Positions 8,290 to 18,137 of a stretch of DNA of 64,000 nucleotides are shown here, one piece after another; the stretch's first letter is position 1, and each line of letters begins with the position of its first letter. Origin of the DNA: Ensifer adhaerens (lineage in GTDB: Bacteria; Pseudomonadota; Alphaproteobacteria; Rhizobiales; Rhizobiaceae); assembly GCF_002007205.1 (NCBI RefSeq), contig NZ_LAZS01000011.1:226014-290013 (forward strand), read 5' to 3'. Both the position numbers and the translations under genes were made by a program. Under the pieces are notes generated by a model that did no database searches, was not told where the DNA came from, and worked only from the letters and a program-made list of their open reading frames with translations.

Positions 8290-8700
8290 ATGCCCATCAT
8301 CAACGTCACCGTCAGCGGCAAGCCGGACCCAGCCCTCTCGTCGCGGATCGCCGCCGCGGTCAGCGAACTGACGGCAGCTCATCTGCGCAAGGACCCGACG
8401 ATCACGGCGATCGTCGTCACCTACGCGGATCCCGAGCATTGGTTCGCCGGTGGAACGTCACTTGCCGAACAGAATGCCAACAGCTTCTGGCTCGACATCA
8501 AGGTCGTCGACGGGACCAACACCAAGCAGGAAATGGCCGCCTATCTCGAAGCCATCTTCGGCCGCTTTGAACAGTTGCTCGGAAAGTTGCACCACGAGAG
8601 CTATGTCCTCGTCCACGAGGTTTCGGCCGCTGCCTATGGTTATGGCGGCAAGACGCAGGAGTTCCGCTACATCAGCAGCAAGCTCAAATCCGGCACCTGA
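8290..8700 (+). CDS. 4-oxalocrotonate tautomerase-family protein
   Basis: 136 aa, starting MPIINVTVSG. After Met removal the catalytic Pro-1 of the tautomerase superfamily is exposed. Length is about twice a 62-residue 4-OT subunit, as in fused or long tautomerases. The second half has no second obvious Pro-1 motif. AAAGGAACC lies before the ATG at 8290, so the 14-residue upstream extension is rejected. It probably isomerises or dehalogenates a small unsaturated acid; substrate unknown. Divergent pairing with the LysR gene suggests inducible expression. Confidence 0.75.
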   Translation: MPIINVTVSGKPDPALSSRIAAAVSELTAAHLRKDPTITAIVVTYADPEHWFAGGTSLAEQNANSFWLDIKVVDGTNTKQEMAAYLEAIFGRFEQLLGKLHHESYVLVHEVSAAAYGYGGKTQEFRYISSKLKSGT

Positions 8701-9027
8701 AACCTTCGGGCGCCACGTCACGCCGCTTGCCCTCGGCGCGATCGGGGAGCGTTCGAAGACATGGCGGGGCCGCTTCCTTCCTCCACCCGTCGGCTCAGCG
8801 CGCTATGTCGTCGAGCCGCTGAGTGCTCCGGCGGGAGGCGGCCCCGATGGGCGCATCCGTTGACAATTCCCGCCTGGGCCGGCGTCCCTTCGTGGAAGTT
8901 GAGCGCAAAGGCCTTCGCAAACGAAAGTGGCCGCGCTGGTCCGCCGGCAATCGGTTGCCAGCGGCGTCATCGCCCCCTCTCGGCAGCCGGCAAACGTCGT
9001 CACCCGGAGGCCGCTTCGCCGTCGAGC
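8701..9027. other. intergenic region, nothing recognised
   Basis: 327 bp of GC-rich sequence between the tautomerase stop and the minus-strand epimerase stop. No terminator with a T run, repeat or credible gene is visible. Confidence 0.35.
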
Positions 9028-9939
9028 TTACCGCAACAGTCGCGCAAGCCCGGCTCGAAGGTCGGTTGCGCAGCGATAGTCGAGTTTTGCATGGAGTGCC
9101 TGCACGCAACCCCGCGAGCGCCTGACTTCACCAAGCAGGCCGGCCACATGGGTGATATCCGAGCGGCTGCCGGTTTCCTCGATCATGATCCGGGCGAGAT
9201 CGCTGATCGATGTTTCGACCCCGCTGCAAACGTTGACGATGCGCGCGCCGGTATCCCAGCGGCCGATCGCGTGGAGCAGTGCTTCCACAACGTCGTCAAC
9301 ATGCACGAAATCGCGGGTCTGGCCACCATCTCCATGGATCGTGATGTTTTCGCCGCGCTCCAGGCGTTCGGCAAACTTCGCGATCACGCCGGAATAGGGA
9401 GATGATGGATCCTGTCCCGGCCCGTACACGTTGAAAAAACGCAGGCCCAGGCTCGATATGCCGTAGACTTCGTAGGCTGTGCGCGCGTGGAGTTCGCAGG
9501 AAAGCTTGTCCGCACCGTAAGGCGAGAGCGGAGTACAGCGGCCGGCCTCCGAGAGCGGCAACTCCTGGCTCGCCCCGTAGACCGCCGCCGACGAGGCGTA
9601 GACAAGCGGAAGGTCCGCTCGGGAATGGGCAAGCTCCTCGATGATCGTGAGGAACCCCGTTATGTTGACTGCGTGCGACGACGTCAGTTGCCGCTTGCAC
9701 CGCTCCACCGAGGAGACCGCCGCCAGATGTATGCACGCGTCGACATCGGCGAGCGCGCGACGTACGGCATCGCGGTCGAGCACCGACCCCTCGATGAAGG
9801 TCGCAGTCTCCGGCACGTTTTCGCGTGTCCCGGAACTCAGGTCATCGAGGATGGTCACTTCATGGCCGGCCTGCACCAGCCGGCGGGCCAGGTGCGCGCC
9901 AATGAATCCGGCTCCGCCGGTAACCAGTATCCGTTTCAA
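9028..9939 (-). CDS. NAD-dependent sugar-nucleotide epimerase (GalE-like)
   Basis: 303 aa extended SDR. It starts MKRILVTGGAGFIGAHLA with the TGxxGxxG NAD motif. The catalytic Ser lies in VYASSAAVYG, and Tyr-x3-Lys is in SPYGADK. FFNVYGPGQDP is the usual substrate-loop motif of UDP-glucose/UDP-GlcNAc 4-epimerases. It is the first gene of the polysaccharide locus from the left and would interconvert a UDP-hexose pair in the cytosol, supplying a precursor. The exact substrate cannot be read from sequence. It is separately spaced (258 bp) from the next minus-strand gene. Confidence 0.85.
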   Translation of the reverse strand: MKRILVTGGAGFIGAHLARRLVQAGHEVTILDDLSSGTRENVPETATFIEGSVLDRDAVRRALADVDACIHLAAVSSVERCKRQLTSSHAVNITGFLTIIEELAHSRADLPLVYASSAAVYGASQELPLSEAGRCTPLSPYGADKLSCELHARTAYEVYGISSLGLRFFNVYGPGQDPSSPYSGVIAKFAERLERGENITIHGDGGQTRDFVHVDDVVEALLHAIGRWDTGARIVNVCSGVETSISDLARIMIEETGSRSDITHVAGLLGEVRRSRGCVQALHAKLDYRCATDLRAGLARLLR

Positions 9940-10197
9940 GCCGTTTTCCCTCGCAACACCTCATCGCGAGCGGAGGCGCCTGGATCTATGTGGAATGGAT
10001 TCCCGAGCCGCCGGCCGTGGAGCGCAGCCGGCATCAGCCAAGCGCATCCGTGACCGGGCCATCCGTCTGGGTCGCAATCTTCCCTGTCGCCCGGACGGCG
10101 TCAAGGCTCCGGCGACCGGGTTTACCGTTTCGCAAAGGCCTTGCCGTTTGGAAGAAGAAGGCTGAGACAGGCAAGACCGATCGAGCCGCCGCTCGCC

Positions 10198-11049
10198 TCA
10201 AGGCGCCGGACAAGCAAGGATCAGGTCTTCGACTTCGGATCCGGATCCGACGCGCATCAGCACCGTGAACGTCCCGTCGGCGCCCACCTCGAAAAGGGTG
10301 CCCCCATTTTCGCCCTTCTCGTTCGTCCGGGTGACAATCAGAAGACTGCCGGGGCCGTTGAGGTAGGCGCGAATATTGGACACGGCCACCCGGATTTGCG
10401 CGTTGGAAAAATAGCTCTTGTTGAGAATGTTCGCGGCTCGGACGAGATCGAAACGACCGGCGAAGCCTGGCGCACGCCGCATGATGTCATCCTCCACAAA
10501 CGCGATGGAATCACCACTCGACAACGACCGGGTGATCATCTGCACCGGCTCGCTTCTTCCGCTGCGTATCCGCGCGCGCAGGCACGGCTGCAGCATGGCT
10601 TTCGCGAATTTTCGCGGGATGAAGGCAAGCGACACATAGTCCAGCCGCCGGATCCAGGGCCGGATCGCAAGACCGGCAACGTCGTACTGCAACGGCCAGC
10701 CTTCCGGATCCGCAAGAACGCGAACGCCCGGCGCCATGTCGACGATATGCGCGTCGATGAAGAGGTCGGTGGCCGTGATCTTCGGCTTCGACCCGCAGGT
10801 TTCCAGGTACCGGAGAAGCTCCACCGTGGTGACGCCGGTCGAAACACCGACATCGAGCACCTCCCGCAACTGTGTAGCCCGCTGCGAAAGCACGGGCCGG
10901 AATGCGGTTTCCAGTTCGCGAAAGCGCGACGGCTGCGTGAGTTTGAAGGTGCCGTTTCGCATCTTCAGCTTTGCAAAGAACTCCGACTCCCGGACGCAAT
11001 CCGTCGAGCCGTCACTTCCTGAATAAAACTGCCGGGCGCTCATCACCAT
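10198..11049 (-). CDS. class I SAM-dependent methyltransferase-like protein
   Basis: 283 aa. The glycine-rich motif I reads EVLDVGVSTGVTTVELL, with ITATDLFID as the acidic end of strand 2, giving a Rossmann methyltransferase core. Later DLVRAANILNKSYFSNAQI fits motif IV and the following helix, and a post-motif YLNGPGSLLIVTR strand is present. The usual GxGxG is degenerate (GVSTG). It may methylate a sugar or lipid intermediate of the polysaccharide, inferred only from its position. The ATG at 11047-11049 (or 11041-11043) is preferred; the longer frame starts at a TTG with no supporting site. Confidence 0.6.
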   Translation of the reverse strand: MVMSARQFYSGSDGSTDCVRESEFFAKLKMRNGTFKLTQPSRFRELETAFRPVLSQRATQLREVLDVGVSTGVTTVELLRYLETCGSKPKITATDLFIDAHIVDMAPGVRVLADPEGWPLQYDVAGLAIRPWIRRLDYVSLAFIPRKFAKAMLQPCLRARIRSGRSEPVQMITRSLSSGDSIAFVEDDIMRRAPGFAGRFDLVRAANILNKSYFSNAQIRVAVSNIRAYLNGPGSLLIVTRTNEKGENGGTLFEVGADGTFTVLMRVGSGSEVEDLILACPAP

Positions 11050-11403
11050 GGTCTGACAACCTGTAAAATTTTGCCTGCGGCCCGCGTACCAAGGTTCGTG
11101 CGGCAACGGTCATACAGCCTTCCGCCTATCTTTCCAGACAGGGGTTCAGTGCCCGCTACAGTAATCCCGAGGTAAAACTGGCCGCCATCGGCTCCCAAAA
11201 TCTGAAAACGACAACAGTTAATTTCAATATATTCGAAAATAATGCAGGAATAATACCAACTCCCTCGAAGATTCCAAGTTCATTTCAGCAGTTTCTGTCG
11301 AATGAGCCGAAACGTCGTGCCATGCCTCCTCGCCCGGCGGCAGCCGGACCTGAACCTCGCTCCCTCCCATCGGCCACAGGCCAGGAAAATGGCCGCTTGC
11401 GGC
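11050..11403. other. intergenic region with AT-rich core
   Basis: 354 bp upstream of the methyltransferase and downstream of the GT4 gene. The stretch around 11205-11290 is distinctly AT-rich and probably contains the methyltransferase promoter. No gene seen. Confidence 0.35.
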
Positions 11404-12522
11404 CTATGAAGGATGCGAGGGACTACGGAAGCGAGACGCGCTGGGGTCTGCGCCGGCCGGCGTCAACGCCGGCGGACCCGGCTTGATGAGGTCATAAAGG
11501 TCCTCATAGGACGAAACGGTCCGGTCGATCGAGAAGCCCTGCGCACGACGTCGCGCATAGGCCGTTGCATTGCGGTACTTCTCGTCGTCGCCCGCAAGTT
11601 CGCGAACGCGGTCGGCAAGCCGCCCGTGGTTCTTTGGCGGAAACCGATAGTCGTCGTTGTCGACAACGACGGCCAGTCCCCCGACATCGCTGACCAAGAC
11701 CGGCAGGTCCGCCGCCATGGCCTCGACCACAGCCACGCCGAAACCCTCCCAATGGGAGGATTGTACATAGAGATCTAGGCGGCTCAGGAAGCCCGGGATA
11801 TCGCGAACCAGCCCCGAAAAATGCGCGCGCTCGCGCACACCCAGTGCCACGGCCAGGTCTTCAACGAGCGGTCGGCGATCACCGATGCCGGCAAAGACCG
11901 CATGGACGTTGTCCGGGAGCCCTTGCAGGGCCCGCACGATGGTTTCCTGGTCCTTCTTCTCCGTGAAGCTTCCGACCATGCCTATATAGAAGCGGCCATC
12001 CTCTCTTGGCCTGCGATCGCGGGCCGGCGCAAAACGGTCCAGGCAAACGCCGTTTTCGACAATGTGGATCTTTGCGACCATGGGCGCCAGCCATTCGGAA
12101 AGGTGGTCACGGACAGGCGCGCTGATCGCTGCGACGCAATCGTAACGGCCGTAGACCCACCGTTCGATGCCGCGTAGCCATCGCCTTGCCCTTCTGCGGT
12201 TCCAGGTGTTGTGCTCGGTGTAAATTTTGCGGAACGGCAAAAGCGCGCAAAAATAGAGTGAGGGAAACAGATGGACGTGCACCAGGTCCGCCGCGCGCAT
12301 CGCGCGCCAAGCCCTGGCGATCGAGCGGGGACTCGACGGCTTGACCGCAATGATCGTCACGGCGGCAAACGCCGCGTCTTCCAGAAGCTGGTTGTTGGCT
12401 CCCTTCCACACGATCACGGTTGCGGAAAACCGGGTCTGCCGCTGCGCCATTTCCACGACCATGCGCTCGGCGCCGCCGTTTCCGTTGAGGTCGTTGATGA
12501 TGTGAACGACGCTGCCTGCCAT
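11404..12522 (-). CDS. GT4-family glycosyltransferase
   Basis: 372 aa GT-B fold enzyme. The N-terminal acceptor domain begins VVHIINDLNGNGGAERM (GGAE loop of GT4). The C-terminal domain carries KKDQETIVRAL and the donor-phosphate motif EGFGVAVVEAMA (E-x7-E), followed by PVLVSDVGG. It would transfer a sugar from a nucleotide donor to the undecaprenyl-linked repeat unit at the cytoplasmic face. Donor and linkage are unknown. An AT-rich 213-bp gap separates it from the next upstream gene, so it may have its own promoter. Confidence 0.88.
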   Translation of the reverse strand: MAGSVVHIINDLNGNGGAERMVVEMAQRQTRFSATVIVWKGANNQLLEDAAFAAVTIIAVKPSSPRSIARAWRAMRAADLVHVHLFPSLYFCALLPFRKIYTEHNTWNRRRARRWLRGIERWVYGRYDCVAAISAPVRDHLSEWLAPMVAKIHIVENGVCLDRFAPARDRRPREDGRFYIGMVGSFTEKKDQETIVRALQGLPDNVHAVFAGIGDRRPLVEDLAVALGVRERAHFSGLVRDIPGFLSRLDLYVQSSHWEGFGVAVVEAMAADLPVLVSDVGGLAVVVDNDDYRFPPKNHGRLADRVRELAGDDEKYRNATAYARRRAQGFSIDRTVSSYEDLYDLIKPGPPALTPAGADPSASRFRSPSHPS

Positions 12523-12735
12523 CCTAAGACAACCGCCTCGAATATTCTTCGAAATCGATTATGCATAGCAACGATCAATTCAACAACGATTAGTAATGCA
12601 CACACTTAAAATTTAAGTTTCCCGTTGGGGAAACTGGATACACACGATCGTCAAGCTCACCGACAAAGCATAGCCGCGGTTGTTCTTTGGCCTACGCATG
12701 CTCGCGAGTGTTTCGGTACCGGAGATATGTGCTTT

Positions 12736-13959
12736 TCAGATCAATGCCATGCGCTCAAGAAGCAAATTGTTCACGACATGCACATCGAATTTCGACTGGG
12801 CCAGTTCACGGGACCTCAGCCCCATGTCCGTAACGAGCGAAGGCGCTCTCAGGAAGCGGCACATCACTTCTGCCAGTTGCTTGGCATTGCGCGGTTCGAC
12901 GAGGTAGCCGTTGAGCCCGTCGACCACCGTCTCGTCGCAGCCCGGCAGGTCGGTTGTGACGATCGCGCGGCCTGTCGACATCGCCTCGAGAATGCTGCGC
13001 GGAATGCCCTCGCGATAGTAGGACGGCAGGACGAAGACGCTGCAGTCTCTAAGATGCGGGCGCACGTCCGTGGTTTCTCCGAGATAGATCAGGCTGCCGT
13101 CGCTGACCCATCCCTCGATGGTCTCGGCGGAGATCGCAGCCGGGCTTGGATCGAACTGCCCTAAAAGGCGAAACTCGGCCTCAGGGAACTGCTGGCGAAC
13201 CAGGCGAGCGGCCTCGACATATTCGCCGATCCCCTTGTCCTTCAACAGACGGGCAACAAGCAGGAAGATCGGGCGCCCGGCGGGCGGGCGCGAAAAGTCA
13301 TAGTGATCGAGGTCGACGCCGGAGCCCGGCACCAGCGTCAGGTCCCGTTGATCGGACATCAGCCTGCAATCGGCGATGTCGGCCTGATCCGCCCGGTTAT
13401 AGGCAAAGACCCCGCCTGCCCCCTTGAGCGCCAGCCGGTAGAGCAGCACGCTGAGTTGTTTGATGCGGCGCCCGACCCATCGCTTGTTCGCCGCATCCGA
13501 ATAGACGTGGCCAAGCCCGGTCACGAGAAAATATCGCCGCTTGACGCCGGCAAGGCGGGCGGCAATGCCGCCATAGACAATCGGCTTCATCGTATAGGGG
13601 ATCACGACATCGACCTGCCGCGAACGAAACAGCCGCCAGTAGGACCACAGAGTCGCCAGGTCGGTCAGGGGATTGAGGCCGGTGCGCGCCATGGGCAAGC
13701 GAACGAACTCGACGCCGATCGCGCCGAGCTGGCGGACGACGTCGTCGTCCTGCTCCGGCCCAACGGCCACGACCGAATGCCCGGCCTCCACCAGGCGCCG
13801 CAACAGCTCCAGGCGGAAATTGGTCAGCGAGCGGCTGTAACTTGAAAGCACGGCGATGCGCTGCTTCGCCACCGTGCCTGCAACCGCCGCCCCCGCGGCG
13901 GCGGCCGCCCGCTGTGGCGGCAGCCTGACCGGAGAATAGTCGCTCGCGTCAATCAACAT
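12736..13959 (-). CDS. GT4-family glycosyltransferase (PglA/WbpT-like)
   Basis: 407 aa. After a 30-residue Ala-rich lead, the GT4 fold starts RIAVLSSYSRSLTNFR. The middle motif YTMKPIVYGGIAARLAGV with LVTGLGHVY is characteristic of transferases acting on N-acetylhexosaminyl undecaprenyl acceptors (PglA, WbpT, CapM type). The C-terminal domain has LLKDKGIGEY and a donor-binding YREGIPRSILEAMSTG. In this family the enzyme usually adds the second sugar after a PglC-type priming step, and a PglC homologue lies at 41929. Placing it second in assembly is inference. Confidence 0.88.
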   Translation of the reverse strand: MLIDASDYSPVRLPPQRAAAAAGAAVAGTVAKQRIAVLSSYSRSLTNFRLELLRRLVEAGHSVVAVGPEQDDDVVRQLGAIGVEFVRLPMARTGLNPLTDLATLWSYWRLFRSRQVDVVIPYTMKPIVYGGIAARLAGVKRRYFLVTGLGHVYSDAANKRWVGRRIKQLSVLLYRLALKGAGGVFAYNRADQADIADCRLMSDQRDLTLVPGSGVDLDHYDFSRPPAGRPIFLLVARLLKDKGIGEYVEAARLVRQQFPEAEFRLLGQFDPSPAAISAETIEGWVSDGSLIYLGETTDVRPHLRDCSVFVLPSYYREGIPRSILEAMSTGRAIVTTDLPGCDETVVDGLNGYLVEPRNAKQLAEVMCRFLRAPSLVTDMGLRSRELAQSKFDVHVVNNLLLERMALI

Positions 13960-13998
13960 GCGGGGAACTCCATACGCGCGTTCGAACGATCGCGCTGA

Positions 13999-16212
13999 TC
14001 ACATCGGCATCGGCGTCGAGGGCGGCCCGCGCCTGTGACCCGTCAGCGCTGCCTGCAGGATATCGTCGGAGAGATGCGCGACATCGGCGTCGGTGGCACC
14101 ATCCTCCCCGTCGTCCGACGACAGTCCGCCGGCCGCACCTTCGGCCGGGTGCTTGTCGAAGCCGGGAATGAGGCTGTTCATGATCGCAAAGACCATCGCC
14201 TGGTCGCCGAGCTCGGCAAAAAGCTTCAGCCGCGCGAACATCTCCTTGAGCGTCGCCAGGGGCACGGCGTTCGGGATCGCACCGAGCACGCCCGGAATGG
14301 GTGAGCTTATGCGTTGCTCACCGCTGTCGAACAGCTCCTCGTAGAGCTTCTCGCCGGGTCTGAGACCGATGATTTCGATATCGATGTCCTTGCCCGGGGT
14401 AAGTCCGGCAAGCCGGATCATGCGCTTGGCGATATCGATGATCTTGATCGGCTCATTCATGTCCAGAACGAAAATCTCGCCTTTGCCGATTTCGCCTTCC
14501 AAGCCGTAGGCCGACGCCTGCAGCGTCAGTTCGACAGCTTCGCGAATGGTCATGAAGAAGCGCGTCATGCGGGGATCGGTAACGGTGAGCGGCCCGCCCT
14601 TGGCAATTTGCCGCTTGAAGAGCGGGATCAGCGAGCCGCTGGACCCGAGCACGTTGCCGAACCGAACGGTCATGAACCGCGGGCCGGCGCCCTTCTTGAG
14701 GCAATGAAGGTCGAGCGCCTGGCAATAGAGCTCGGCCAGCCGCTTGGTCCCGCCCATCACGCTGGTCGGATTGACGACCTTGTCGGTCGAGACCTGCACC
14801 ATTGCCTGCACCTTGTACCGACGCGCTGCGTTGGCGACGTTCATCGTGCCGATCACGTTGGTAAGCACGCCCTCGCATGGGTTGAGCTCCACCATCGGCA
14901 CATGCTTGAGCGCGGCGGCATGGAAGACAAGTTCCGGCCGATAGCGCGCAAAGACGTCGTTGACCCGATTGGCCCGGCGCACATTGCACAAGTTCGCGGT
15001 CCGCTTGACGCCCGGATAGCGTTCGCCGAGCTCCATGTCGATCGCGTAGAGATTGTATTCGCAATTCTCGACCAGAATGAGCTCGGCCGGTTCGCGCGCG
15101 GCCACCTGCAAGGTCAGCTCGCTGCCGATCGAACCGCCAGCGCCGGTGATCAAGACGCGCCGGCCGCGGATCAGGCGAAGAATCGCCTCGTTGTCGAGGG
15201 CAGCCTGCGGACGCTCCAGAAGATCCGTCAGTTCGATCGAGCGCAGCTCGAAACGGCTTTCCTGCTTGGCGCTCTTGAGTTCCGTGATCTGCGTCAGGCG
15301 CGATACGGTCATGCCGCGCGCTTCAGCGCGCCGCACCACATCCTCCGCTCCGTCGCCGAACGCCGAAAGCGCTTCGGTGAAGACGAGATGACGCGGCATC
15401 TGTCCGCTCTCGGCAAGCTCGCAGACCACACGGTCGAAATCGCTGAGCGCACCGAGGATCGGAATCCCGCGCAGCGTCATGTCCGTATGCTCGGGCGTCG
15501 CCTCCAAGCAGCCGACCGGCTTATGGTTGCAATGCGGATCGCGACGGAGTGCTCGGAGATAGAGATCGGCCGCATGGCCACTGCCGACGAGCAAGGTCGG
15601 AATCTGGTCGACATTGCCCTCGGCGACCGGCTGCCGCCGTGTCGGCCGCAGCACCAGTTCGTCGAGCCGGAAGCTCAGCCTCGAGGCGGAAAGAAACGCG
15701 GTCAGGAGAAGCGCCTCGAGCGGCACGACGCTGCGCGGCATATCCTGAAGGCGATTGGCGAAGAAGGACATCAACACCAGGGCCGCCGAGCTGATCAATA
15801 CGGCCTGGAGGATCGAACGCAGATCCGAGACGGAACAATACCGCCAGTCGCGGGCGTACAGTCCCGCAATCGGAAAGGCGATCGCACAGGCCAGAAGGTA
15901 TCGCGGCCCGGTGGCGGCCAGCGCCCAGAAGAGCTCCGGCCGCGACGACATGCCGTCGAAGCCATAGCGCAGGAAAAAGGCGGCCACGAGCGCCAGGCCA
16001 GCCGACGCCAGGTCCATGGCGTAGAGCGTGCGCGAACGACGAACCTGCTTGACCGAGGATACGGCCGTTTTGGCCGCGAGGCGCAAAAGCGCGCGTCCGA
16101 CGGCGGCAAACCAGGTGAAGATGGTGAGGAACCTTGCCCAATATCTCGCCATTGACGGCGGAGATGGGGCGACGGCTTGCGTGGGCTGGGCAGCGGCCTC
16201 GTTGCGATGCAT
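13999..16212 (-). CDS. FlaA1/CapD-type membrane sugar-nucleotide 4,6-dehydratase
   Basis: 737 aa. Four N-terminal membrane helices (about residues 65-180) and a CoA-binding-like domain (TLLVGSGHAAD) precede a SDR domain with TGAGGSIGSE (356-364). The active-site region has STDK (475-478) and Met486-x3-Lys490 in place of Tyr-x3-Lys, as in WbpM, PglF and CapD inverting/retaining dehydratases. It would convert UDP-GlcNAc to the 4-keto-6-deoxy intermediate that the aminotransferase at 42595 can use. ATG 16210-16212 has GAAGGG six bases upstream; the 27-residue longer frame lacks this. The last ~100 residues are an acidic tail. Confidence 0.9.
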   Translation of the reverse strand: MHRNEAAAQPTQAVAPSPPSMARYWARFLTIFTWFAAVGRALLRLAAKTAVSSVKQVRRSRTLYAMDLASAGLALVAAFFLRYGFDGMSSRPELFWALAATGPRYLLACAIAFPIAGLYARDWRYCSVSDLRSILQAVLISSAALVLMSFFANRLQDMPRSVVPLEALLLTAFLSASRLSFRLDELVLRPTRRQPVAEGNVDQIPTLLVGSGHAADLYLRALRRDPHCNHKPVGCLEATPEHTDMTLRGIPILGALSDFDRVVCELAESGQMPRHLVFTEALSAFGDGAEDVVRRAEARGMTVSRLTQITELKSAKQESRFELRSIELTDLLERPQAALDNEAILRLIRGRRVLITGAGGSIGSELTLQVAAREPAELILVENCEYNLYAIDMELGERYPGVKRTANLCNVRRANRVNDVFARYRPELVFHAAALKHVPMVELNPCEGVLTNVIGTMNVANAARRYKVQAMVQVSTDKVVNPTSVMGGTKRLAELYCQALDLHCLKKGAGPRFMTVRFGNVLGSSGSLIPLFKRQIAKGGPLTVTDPRMTRFFMTIREAVELTLQASAYGLEGEIGKGEIFVLDMNEPIKIIDIAKRMIRLAGLTPGKDIDIEIIGLRPGEKLYEELFDSGEQRISSPIPGVLGAIPNAVPLATLKEMFARLKLFAELGDQAMVFAIMNSLIPGFDKHPAEGAAGGLSSDDGEDGATDADVAHLSDDILQAALTGHRRGPPSTPMPM

Positions 16213-16814
16213 GCGACACCCTTCGATCCATAGAGCGCCATTCAACCGCCGCGCCGAAAACGGACGGACGAATGATGCTCTTTGAGACGTCATGTCTCGT
16301 TGAAATTTTTTGGAATAAACTTCTGATACCCGTCAGATCATACAAAGTTACCTGAAATTTATTTCATCTATGCACTGATATACGCTTTGGTCTTTGCAAT
16401 GAAATACGCCAATTTCCCCGAAACTCTCGCATGTCAAAAACCGCGTGTAAATTATCTTTTCGTTTTATCGGGAGCAATTTACCTAATTAACTTAGAACTC
16501 AATAGTATTACTGCTTATTTATCTATAGCCCATAAGGATTAATTACGAGAATCGGACGGCTTCCGTAGATGGGCAGAGATCTTCAGAAAATCTAGGAATA
16601 CCACAATTTCTCATAGTATAAACTGAAACATCCTCAGTTTATCTATGCGTACCTTTAATAAACGTGAATGCCGCTTGGAATAATAGAAATAAATACTCTC
16701 TCGAATACATCGGTAAAATCTTGGCCGCCTTGCCAGGTACGCCGATGTCCGCGGCCCTCAACCTTGCCGTCGGCCCTGTGCCATTGCACGTTTCGCAGAC
16801 AGATTTCCCGCCGA
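16213..16814. other. 602-bp AT-rich intergenic region
   Basis: The region drops sharply in GC content (about 16300-16670) between two minus-strand genes and should contain the promoter of the dehydratase gene. A small dyad GAGAC/GTCTC (16284-16298) lies about 70 bp before that start. No ORF here looks real. Confidence 0.45.
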
Positions 16815-18137
16815 TCATTCCCCGGCGAAGGCGCGTCGATAGGAATCGGAGATCGGGCGCACCAGGTACTCAAGGAAAGTACGGTCGCCGAGTTCGATGA
16901 ACGCATCGATCGGCATGCCCGGATGCAACTGCTCCATGCGCACGCCCGCCGGCAGGGGCATATCCAGGCGCAACACCGCGCGATAGTAGGGCTCCCGGGT
17001 CGCGGGATCGGTCAGGCGGTCGGCCGAGACGTGCGCAACCGTCGCCGAAACTTCCGGCGTCAGGCTGGCGTTGAGCGCCGAGAGGCGAACCCTGGCCGCC
17101 TGCCCGACATGAACGACGTCGATGTCGCGCGGGTTCAGACGGGCATCGACGACCAGATCCCCTGTGGGCAGGATCTCCATGATCTTCTCGCCGGGGCCGA
17201 CGACGCTGCCGACGGCGTTGTAGACCGAGGCGACGACAACCCCATCGACCGGTGCCTTGACGACGGTGCGCTCGAGTACCCGGCGTGCCGCCTCTACCTG
17301 TTCTTCCACGTCCGCAAGCCCCGTCTTCACCTCGTTCATCGCGGTCACAGCCTGCTCGACGCGCTGGGTCTTCAGCCGTTCGATCTGTTCACGCGCCTCT
17401 GCGACTTGCGTACGGCTCGACGAGGATTCCGCCTGCAGCATGCCGACCTGGCCGAGCAGGTCCGCTTCGACCCGCAGGAGCTGGGTATATTCCGTGCGGT
17501 TCGTCAGCCCCTTTTCGAGCAGGGCGAACTTCCGTTCCGCTTCGCTGCGCACGATCTGCGTCTGCTTTTCGACCGCCGCCTTCTGGGCCGCCAAACCGTC
17601 GAGCGCATCGTTCAGGCTTTCGACCCGCTGTTGCAGGATGACGGTCTCGGAGGTGAAGCGGGCAAGCCGGCTTTGAAACTCCTTGACCTGCTCTTCGGTC
17701 AGGTCGCGGCTGGCCGCCGACATCGTCGCCGGCGCATTGCCGATCGCGATCGTCAGATCCCGCCGTCCGTCCCGTTCGGCGGCAAGGCGCGCCTCCCGCG
17801 CCTTGAGCGCAACCCATTGCTTGGCGAGACGGTTGAGCTGGGTGCGCGCCACGGTGTCGTCGAGAACGACGAGCGTCTGGCCTCTTGCGACGGCATCACC
17901 CTCGCGAACCGCAATCTCGCTGACGATCCCGCCTTCGAGATGCTGCACCAGGACGTTTCGGCCCGAGGCGGTAATGGTGCCGGCAGCGACCGAGGCCCCG
18001 GAAAGCGGCGCCGTTGCCGCCCAATAGCCGAAACCAGCCAGGATCAAGGCAAGCGTCCCATAGCCGAGCCGGGCAATGAACCCGGTATCGGTCGCAATCG
18101 ACTCCCGCCATGATCGCCGCGCGTCCGACGTCCTCAT
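16815..18137 (-). CDS. prsE: type I secretion membrane fusion protein (HlyD/PrsE family)
   Basis: 440 aa. A single N-terminal membrane helix (YGTLALILAGFGYWAATAPL) is followed by the lipoyl-like half motif VLVQHLEGGIVSEIAVREGD. A long coiled coil (about 130-290) and the closing VVKAPVDGVVVASVYNAVGSVV complete the fold. Near the C-terminus, LHPGMPIDAFIELGDRTFLEYL is typical of HlyD/PrtE proteins. It bridges the inner-membrane ABC protein to a TolC-type channel, which is not encoded here. Its ATG overlaps the stop of the ABC gene (ATGA), so the two form an operon. In rhizobia PrsDE exports polysaccharide-processing and RTX proteins. Confidence 0.92.
   Translation of the reverse strand: MRTSDARRSWRESIATDTGFIARLGYGTLALILAGFGYWAATAPLSGASVAAGTITASGRNVLVQHLEGGIVSEIAVREGDAVARGQTLVVLDDTVARTQLNRLAKQWVALKAREARLAAERDGRRDLTIAIGNAPATMSAASRDLTEEQVKEFQSRLARFTSETVILQQRVESLNDALDGLAAQKAAVEKQTQIVRSEAERKFALLEKGLTNRTEYTQLLRVEADLLGQVGMLQAESSSSRTQVAEAREQIERLKTQRVEQAVTAMNEVKTGLADVEEQVEAARRVLERTVVKAPVDGVVVASVYNAVGSVVGPGEKIMEILPTGDLVVDARLNPRDIDVVHVGQAARVRLSALNASLTPEVSATVAHVSADRLTDPATREPYYRAVLRLDMPLPAGVRMEQLHPGMPIDAFIELGDRTFLEYLVRPISDSYRRAFAGE

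Noticed and set aside
10198..10256. Terminator or repeat at the end of the methyltransferase gene
   Set aside because: GGATCCGGATCCG is a short palindromic run within coding sequence and has no T run.
14314..16155. 613-codon plus-strand ORF
   Set aside because: Fully antisense to the FlaA1-type dehydratase; composition (Arg/His/Asp-rich) is typical of a high-GC shadow frame.
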